From NCBI RefSeq assembly GCF_000220255.1, contig NZ_GL982513.1, positions 1,773,355-1,820,885 of the forward strand: 47,531 nucleotides of DNA, read 5' to 3'. The DNA is from Prevotella pallens ATCC 700821. Its GTDB lineage: Bacteria > Bacteroidota > Bacteroidia > Bacteroidales > Bacteroidaceae. The position numbers and the translations under genes were made by a program. The notes beneath the pieces are model-generated. The model saw only the letters and a list, made by a program, of their open reading frames with translations, made no database searches and had not been told where the DNA came from. Shown here piece after piece: positions 42,534 to 47,531 of this stretch (positions within the stretch are counted from its first letter, which is position 1; each line of letters opens with the position of its first letter).

Positions 42534-44228
42534 ATGAAATTAGTAATTTACCAAGTGTTTACACGCACTTTTGGCAACAAAAATACCAACAACCAACCTA
42601 ACGGAACAATTGCCGATAACGGAGTTGGAAAAATGAGCGACTTTAACAAAACAACGCTACAACAAATAAAAAAGCTCGGTGCAAACACTATTTGGTACAC
42701 TGGCATTATACGCCACGCCACCTGCACCGACTATTCTGCATTTGGAATACCACGCCAAACTCCACGTGTTGTGAAAGGAAAAGCAGGCTCGCCCTACGCC
42801 ATTACCGACTATTACGATGTAGATCCAGACATTGCAGACAACGTAACGAAACGTATGAACGAGTTTGAAGACTTGGTAAAACGAACCCATAACGAAGGCT
42901 TAAAAGTAATTATAGACTTTGTTCCTAACCATGTGGCACGCGAATACAAAAGCATTTGTAAACCAAATGGCGTGAAAGATTTGGGAGAAACCGACGATAA
43001 AAATAAACACTTCGATGCAAACAACAACTTCTATTATTGTCCGAACGAGCCATTAGACACTTCAGCCATACCACGCTCAATAAACAACGAAGCAACAAAA
43101 CCCGACCACAAATCAGCAGAATACACAGAAACAGTGGCACGTTGCACCGGAAACGATAGGTTTGATGCACACCCACAAGCCAACGATTGGTACGAAACCA
43201 TAAAACTAAACTACGGCATAGACTATTGCGATTGGGGCGGACGAAGCAACCATTTCAATCCAATACCAGACACATGGCACAAAATGACCGATATACTATT
43301 GTTCTGGGCAGCCAAAGGAATAGATGGTTTTCGTTGCGATATGGCAGAAATGGTGCCACACGAGTTTTGGAAATATGCAACAGAAAAGGTAAAAGCACAA
43401 TATCCTCACATTGTTTTTATTGGCGAAGTATACGACCCTAATCAATACAGAACATACATTGCAGCAGGTTTCGACTATTTGTACGACAAGGTGGGTATGT
43501 ACGATTGCTTACGCGATGTAATGTGCGAACATCGCTCGGCAAACGATATTACACGCCAATGGCAAGCAACCGACGATATTGGCAAACACGTGTTATACTT
43601 TCTTGAAAATCACGACGAACAACGAATAGCGTCCAACTTCTTCTGTGGGAATATGCAAAAAGGCATTCCTGCCCTTATTGTTGCTGCCCTATTTCAGTGC
43701 AATCCCATAATGATTTATGCCGGACAAGAGTTTGGCGAAAAAGGAATGGACGGTGAAGGTTTCTCGGGAATAGACGGTCGGTCTACCATTTTCGACTATT
43801 GGAGCATTGATGCCATTCGTAAAGGTTTCTTTGAACGTAGCAAATTGTCGGCAGAACAAGTGCAATTAGAAAAAGAATATCGCAAAATATTAACGCTCTG
43901 CAATAGCGAAAAAGCTATCAGCAATGGAAAAACATTCGACCTTATGTATGCCAACGAAACAAACGATGCCTTTGATAGCAACAAACAGTTTGCTTTTTTG
44001 CGTAGTTCGAATAACACTACCCTACTTATTGTTGCTAACTTTAGCAAAACAGAAGCACATATTCGTGTAAACATACCTGCCCACGCATTTGATTATATGG
44101 AAATTAAAGAAGGTAAGAAGGATATGGTAGACTTACTTTCAGGCAATCATCAATCTGTGGTACTGCAGAAAGACAGTTCTATAGAAATAGTAGTTCCTGC
44201 ACTCAATGGAAGAGTATATAAATTTTAG
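42534..44228 (+). CDS. GH13 alpha-amylase-family enzyme
   Basis: 564 residues without a signal peptide, so probably cytoplasmic. The (beta/alpha)8 barrel shows region I VIIDFVPNHVA (about 124-134), region II GIDGFRCDMAE (nucleophile Asp, near 262), region III FIGEVYDP (acid/base Glu, near 294) and region IV FLENHDEQRI (near 360), so all catalytic residues are present. A C-terminal beta domain (about 475-564) follows. It would act on alpha-1,4 or alpha-1,6 glucans or maltodextrins inside the cell. It starts a tight set of five genes reaching 46479. Confidence 0.92.
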   Translation: MKLVIYQVFTRTFGNKNTNNQPNGTIADNGVGKMSDFNKTTLQQIKKLGANTIWYTGIIRHATCTDYSAFGIPRQTPRVVKGKAGSPYAITDYYDVDPDIADNVTKRMNEFEDLVKRTHNEGLKVIIDFVPNHVAREYKSICKPNGVKDLGETDDKNKHFDANNNFYYCPNEPLDTSAIPRSINNEATKPDHKSAEYTETVARCTGNDRFDAHPQANDWYETIKLNYGIDYCDWGGRSNHFNPIPDTWHKMTDILLFWAAKGIDGFRCDMAEMVPHEFWKYATEKVKAQYPHIVFIGEVYDPNQYRTYIAAGFDYLYDKVGMYDCLRDVMCEHRSANDITRQWQATDDIGKHVLYFLENHDEQRIASNFFCGNMQKGIPALIVAALFQCNPIMIYAGQEFGEKGMDGEGFSGIDGRSTIFDYWSIDAIRKGFFERSKLSAEQVQLEKEYRKILTLCNSEKAISNGKTFDLMYANETNDAFDSNKQFAFLRSSNNTTLLIVANFSKTEAHIRVNIPAHAFDYMEIKEGKKDMVDLLSGNHQSVVLQKDSSIEIVVPALNGRVYKF

Positions 44229-44231
44229 ATT

Positions 44232-44705
44232 ATGGAAGTAGACAACTATACATTCAATGTACACAACAAAGAGGAATTTCCACCTGCACACACAGCCGAA
44301 CATTTGCTAAACCAACTTATGGTAAGAATGTTTGGAACAGAACGCAGCAGAAATGCACACATAGAACGAAAGAAAAGCAAAATGACTTTCGTGCTTCAAC
44401 AAAAACCATCGCGAAAAGAAGAAAAAGCCATAACAGATGAAATGAATAGACTTATAGACGAAGACCTTCCTGTAACATACGAACTTGTGGAACGCAACAA
44501 TTTGCCAGAAAACGTAACACTAGAACGATTGCCCGAAGATGCTTCTGAAAAAATAAGACTAGTAAGAATTGGCAATTACGATGTGTGTCCGTGCATTGGT
44601 AAACACGTTCGTTCTACAAAACAAATAGGCAAATTCGAGCTGTTAGGTACAAATTGGGACGAACACAGCAAGTCGTTTCGCATACGTTTTAAAGTAATAC
44701 CATAA
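44232..44705 (+). CDS. AlaX-type free-standing tRNA-editing protein
   Basis: 157 residues matching the tRNA synthetase SAD/AlaX fold. The zinc-ligand pattern is complete: AHTAEHLLNQL (His-x3-His, about 19-29) and CPCIGKHV (Cys-x3-His, near 117-124). Such proteins hydrolyse Ser or Gly wrongly attached to tRNA-Ala. The short form lacks the glycine-rich N-terminal part of longer AlaX. It begins 3 bases after the GH13 stop. Confidence 0.85.
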   Translation: MEVDNYTFNVHNKEEFPPAHTAEHLLNQLMVRMFGTERSRNAHIERKKSKMTFVLQQKPSRKEEKAITDEMNRLIDEDLPVTYELVERNNLPENVTLERLPEDASEKIRLVRIGNYDVCPCIGKHVRSTKQIGKFELLGTNWDEHSKSFRIRFKVIP

Positions 44706-44727
44706 TATTTCAAGTAAATAAACTCCT

Positions 44728-44973
44728 ATGATAAGTAAAGACAGTATAGAATCAGCCTATTGTTTCTTACACCAGAAGTATCGTGTATACAAGTTTTCTA
44801 ACAACGAAACACAACGCGACGACATAGAATTTGCCATTGCATCTTACGTAGAAGAGATGAACAAAGAACTTTATGCACAGCTTGCCAAAGGTAGAGAAGA
44901 ATTTCTTTGTAACCATACAACTTTTGATGCTGATATGCAAGAGGCTATAAACGAATTAGAAACAAGATTATAA
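44728..44973 (+). CDS. Small conserved-looking protein, unknown function
   Basis: 81 residues, acidic, predicted mostly helical: MISKDSIESAYCFLHQKYRV, then NETQRDDIEFAIASYVEEMN and an acidic C-terminal helix EAINELETRL. No family recognised. 22 bases after the AlaX gene and 2 bases before the next small gene; the tight spacing supports expression. Confidence 0.7.
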   Translation: MISKDSIESAYCFLHQKYRVYKFSNNETQRDDIEFAIASYVEEMNKELYAQLAKGREEFLCNHTTFDADMQEAINELETRL

Positions 44974-44975
44974 AA

Positions 44976-45113
44976 ATGAACTTCGATAAAATACACGACG
45001 ACGCAAGAAGAACAGAACTAATACGAATGATAGAACATTCGGTAGAACATTTATCGCTTGCCGAACTCGAAGCATTATACTACGACTTAGTATCAAAAGA
45101 CTATATACGATAA
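44976..45113 (+). CDS. 45-residue protein, unknown function
   Basis: Too short for usual annotation. It reads MNFDKIHDDARRTELIRMIE and ends with LEALYYDLVSKDYIR, two amphipathic helices. The stop of the previous gene is 2 bases upstream and the next start is 7 bases downstream, so a true gene in an operon is likely. A helix-hairpin DNA- or protein-binding role is possible but unsupported. Confidence 0.65.
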   Translation: MNFDKIHDDARRTELIRMIEHSVEHLSLAELEALYYDLVSKDYIR

Positions 45114-45120
45114 GAACAAC

Positions 45121-46479
45121 GTGAATAAAACAAACAAAGAAATACTCCGTCTTGCACTTCCATCAATAGTTAGCAACATCACAGTGCCTCTTTTAGGTTT
45201 GGCAGATTTAACCATTGTTGGACATATTGGAAACGAAAACTATATTGGAGCTATTGCCATAGGTTCAATGATATTCAATATTATGTATTGGATATTAGGG
45301 TTTCTGCGTATGGGAACAAGCGGAATGACATCGCAAGCATACGGCAGAAAAGTTTGGGAAGAAGCCATAAGAGTGCTATTTCGTGCCTTAACTATAGGCG
45401 TAGGTATGGGTGTTATCTTTATTATTTGCCAATCTGTTATAGAATGGATTATGATTTGCGCAATGAATACTCCCGGAAGTTCTTTACCATTAGTACATTC
45501 ATATTTTCACATTGTTATTTGGGGAGCACCTGCTATGCTTGGTTTATATGGACTAAATGGGTGGTTTATTGGTATGCAAAACACAAAAATACCAATGTTA
45601 ATTGCCATTGTGCAGAACCTTATTAATATATTCGCCTCACTTTTATTTGTGTTTGGTGTTGGGTGGAAAATAGAAGGTGTTGCATCGGGCACTCTAATTG
45701 CACAATGGAGTGGTTTTCTAATAGCTTTATTTTTTGTGCACCGTGGACTTAAAAATAAAACATTTTATACATCGCCTACTATTACACAGTTATCGTTCTC
45801 GCTTTTCAAATCTACACTTACTCACATAGAAGCTTGGCAGCGTTTCTTTTCTGTAAATCGTGATATCTTCTTGCGCACACTATGTTTAGTAGCTGTAAAT
45901 TTATTCTTCACCAGTGCAGGTGGAAAACAAGGAGCACTAATACTCTCAGTTAATACATTGCTTATGACAATGTTTACGCTCTTTTCCTACTTTATGGACG
46001 GCTTCGCTTATGCTGGAGAAGCTTTGAGTGGAAAATTGTATGGTGCAAATAACAAGAGCGGATTTATGCAAATGGTACATAGTTTATTCGGGTTCGGCGG
46101 AATTATGGTGATTCTATTTACTGCAATTTATACACTTAGTGGGAAAAACTTTCTCCATCTTCTCACCGACAACAGTTCTGTTATCTGTGCATCTTTGCCT
46201 TATCTTGTTTGGACTTATTTTATTCCACTTACAGGAGTAGCTGGTTTTATTTATGATGGTATATTTATTGGAATGACAGAAACCAAAGGAATGCTCATTA
46301 CTTCTGCTATAGCAATGGTTTGTTTCTTTGCTTTCTACTATATTGCCAAACCGTTTTGGGAGAACAATGCATTATGGATAGCTTTCCTTTTATTTCTTTC
46401 TCTGCGTGGTATCCTTCAATTCTTTTGGGCGAAGAAATTTGTTCTAAATCGTTTCAGTGCATCTAACAAAAAAATATGA
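45121..46479 (+). CDS. MATE-family efflux transporter (DinF-like)
   Basis: 452 residues with about 12 membrane segments. Begins NKTNKEILRLALPSIVSNIT and continues VPLLGLADLTIVGHIG, which is the DinF branch rather than the NorM branch of the exporter at 12861. The start codon is GTG at 45121; the frame upstream holds a stop at 45088 and no ATG, so GTG is the only plausible start. Last gene of the GH13-AlaX set. Substrate unknown. Confidence 0.9.
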   Translation: MNKTNKEILRLALPSIVSNITVPLLGLADLTIVGHIGNENYIGAIAIGSMIFNIMYWILGFLRMGTSGMTSQAYGRKVWEEAIRVLFRALTIGVGMGVIFIICQSVIEWIMICAMNTPGSSLPLVHSYFHIVIWGAPAMLGLYGLNGWFIGMQNTKIPMLIAIVQNLINIFASLLFVFGVGWKIEGVASGTLIAQWSGFLIALFFVHRGLKNKTFYTSPTITQLSFSLFKSTLTHIEAWQRFFSVNRDIFLRTLCLVAVNLFFTSAGGKQGALILSVNTLLMTMFTLFSYFMDGFAYAGEALSGKLYGANNKSGFMQMVHSLFGFGGIMVILFTAIYTLSGKNFLHLLTDNSSVICASLPYLVWTYFIPLTGVAGFIYDGIFIGMTETKGMLITSAIAMVCFFAFYYIAKPFWENNALWIAFLLFLSLRGILQFFWAKKFVLNRFSASNKKI

Positions 46480-46626
46480 AGTCTAAAAACATTAGCGCCT
46501 CCAAAATATAACTCTAATTTACTCATAAAATACTCTTTTCCTACAACATAGTGCACATTATTAAGATTCCTACGGTCTATAAGATACCGATTAAGGTATG
46601 AAATTTAATAAAAACTTCACGAATAA

Positions 46627-46660
46627 TTTGATTCTACAAAAAAAAGATATACCTTTGCAT
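46627..46660 (+). promoter_or_regulatory. Promoter of tRNA-Lys
   Basis: -33 TTTG at 46627-46630, 19-base gap, -7 TACCTTTG at 46650-46657; the tRNA begins 27 bases later. Confidence 0.85.
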
Positions 46661-46683
46661 TCGTTTTCAAAAAAATTAGGTTT

Positions 46684-46756
46684 GATCCGCTAGCTCAGCT
46701 GGTAGAGCACAACACTTTTAATGTTGGGGTCATGGGTTCGAGCCCCATGCGGATCA
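46684..46756 (+). tRNA. tRNA-Lys (TTT)
   Basis: 73 bases; acceptor GATCCGC/GCGGATC, anticodon loop CTTTTAA giving TTT, T arm GGGTTCGAGCCCC. CCA not encoded. Confidence 0.96.
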
Positions 46757-46762
46757 CAAAAT

Positions 46763-46796
46763 GAAAGGGTTTCTACTACGAAATCCTTTCTTTTTT
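46763..46796 (+). terminator. Terminator of tRNA-Lys
   Basis: GAAAGGGTTTC pairs with GAAATCCTTTC around TACTAC, followed by six T. Confidence 0.88.
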
Positions 46797-47042
46797 ATAT
46801 ACATTATTGCTGTATTCCATAAGAATTTATAACTACATTTACTGTTTGTTTAGCACTATCTTGCTAAAAAGCTCAGACAAGATAGTAACAAATGTTATTG
46901 TTTGTCAGATAAGAACTGACATTATACCATTCGCATTATTACTGTTCGCATCTATTTCTCAGCCATTTCTATCTTATTTTTCCATATTTTAATATTATTT
47001 CCCTTTAATTTTATTTACAGTCTTTATATTACACACTTATGG
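46797..47042. other. Intergenic stretch, no gene seen
   Basis: An open frame of 61 codons (46807-46992) has no family likeness, promoter or RBS and is very AT-rich, so it is not called. Confidence 0.4.
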
Positions 47043-47057
47043 CACACATATTGTGTG
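47043..47057. promoter_or_regulatory. Palindrome upstream of the cupin gene
   Basis: CACACATATTGTGTG, a 6-base inverted repeat with a 3-base centre, 45 bases before the cupin ATG. The same ACACAC run occurs again just upstream. Candidate operator; no clear -7 box was found here. Confidence 0.4.
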
Positions 47058-47101
47058 TTTGTTTTATATTAATAATAACAACAAAATAAAAAGACGAGAT
47101 T

Positions 47102-47422
47102 ATGAAGTTTGAAAAAGGAAAAATTTTCAATGCCAATGAATTGGTTAATTATACAGAAGGAGGCGTAGTAAGCAAAGAGTTAATTCATAACAATGCTGGT
47201 AGTGTTACGCTTTTTAGTTTCGATGCTGGACAGGGACTTTCACAACACACTGCGCCCTTCGATGCTTTTATTCAAGTAATAGATGGAGAAATGGTGCTCA
47301 ATGTTGAAGGTATAGACAACCATATTAAAGCTGGAGAAAGCTTTATTATTCCAGCAGGTGCGCTTCATTCTGTAAAAGCAGAACAACGTTTTAAGATGAT
47401 TATTACAATGGTAAGAGGATAA
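47102..47422 (+). CDS. Single-domain cupin protein
   Basis: 106-residue cupin_2 protein, cytoplasmic. The barrel is seen in GLSQHTAPFDAFIQVIDGEM (first motif, with one clear His) and GESFIIPAGALHSVKA (second motif, with His). Likely metal-binding; the usual first-motif His-x-His is reduced to one His plus Asp-Ala-Phe, so activity is unclear. It may sense or bind a small molecule. It has its own terminator. Confidence 0.88.
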   Translation: MKFEKGKIFNANELVNYTEGGVVSKELIHNNAGSVTLFSFDAGQGLSQHTAPFDAFIQVIDGEMVLNVEGIDNHIKAGESFIIPAGALHSVKAEQRFKMIITMVRG

Positions 47423-47463
47423 AATAGAGCATATTTTTGCGGCTATTATATATACAAAATATT

Positions 47464-47502
47464 AACAAGGCTATTTCTACATAGATAGTCTTGTTATTTT
47501 TT
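47464..47502 (+). terminator. Terminator after the cupin gene
   Basis: AACAAGGCTAT pairs with ATAGTCTTGTT (one G-T pair) and is followed by ATTTTTT. Confidence 0.85.
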
Positions 47503-47531
47503 ATAATTATCGGGAAAAATGTAATTAGAAA

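Noticed and set aside
46807..46992. 61-codon frame after tRNA-Lys
   Set aside because: Very AT-rich hydrophobic run with no promoter or similarity that I can recognise.

Overview
The window reads as one chromosomal stretch from a low-GC Bacteroidota, most likely a Prevotella-like oral or gut anaerobe. The evidence is the gene content: an OmpA-type porin, paired DUF4230 proteins, a VorB-type 2-oxoacid:ferredoxin oxidoreductase, a long PurF-like protein beside glmS and carAB, and small lipoproteins. Promoters also fit: many genes are preceded by the Bacteroidota -33 TTTG / -7 TAnnTTTG signature with about 19-20 bases between the boxes, and Shine-Dalgarno sequences are mostly absent. No phage, integrase, intact insertion sequence, CRISPR array or rRNA gene was seen. 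The genes are mostly conserved core genes.

Layout. 0.1-8.5 kb, minus strand: acyl-ACP thioesterase, OmpA-family porin, a five-gene oxidoreductase operon headed by a 59-residue TPR protein, then folD and ffh. 8.7-14.2 kb, mainly plus: a GYF-domain membrane protein, tRNA-Val and tRNA-Tyr, a minus-strand membrane protein, two overlapping DUF4230 genes and a MATE exporter. 14.9-24.3 kb, minus: a lipoprotein, a MORN-like secreted protein, an EamA permease, a secreted unknown, ilvE, xseB, xseA and an LTA-synthase-like membrane enzyme. 24.5-35.9 kb: dapA, then ansA (minus), a Wza-like export lipoprotein, glmS, a PurF-like amidotransferase, carA and carB. 36.7-47.4 kb: a secreted protein with a sorting-like C-terminus, a tiny lipoprotein (minus), comEC, truA, fabD, a GH13 enzyme, an AlaX-type editing protein, two tiny unknown genes, a second MATE exporter, tRNA-Lys and a cupin.

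Themes. The glmS / PurF-like / carA / carB block puts three glutamine-dependent enzymes side by side, feeding amino sugars, a phosphoribosylamine-type reaction and carbamoyl phosphate; ansA and dapA lie next to it. The oxidoreductase operon carries its own ferredoxin. Several start codons were moved downstream because the -7 box lies over or downstream of the longest possible start.

The most unusual signal is not in the genes. At least nine intergenic sites hold short tandem arrays whose units differ in sequence from site to site but keep a period of 21 or 22 bp: 1131, 2988, 10349, 14481, 22037, 36357, 38000, 38225 and 41071. In four arrays the shared motif steps by exactly 22 bp four or five times or with an equivalent 44-bp double period. 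A constant period with unrelated sequence points to a shared generating mechanism or a spacing constraint of about two DNA turns. I found this by reading positions directly; it has not been tested against other genomes.
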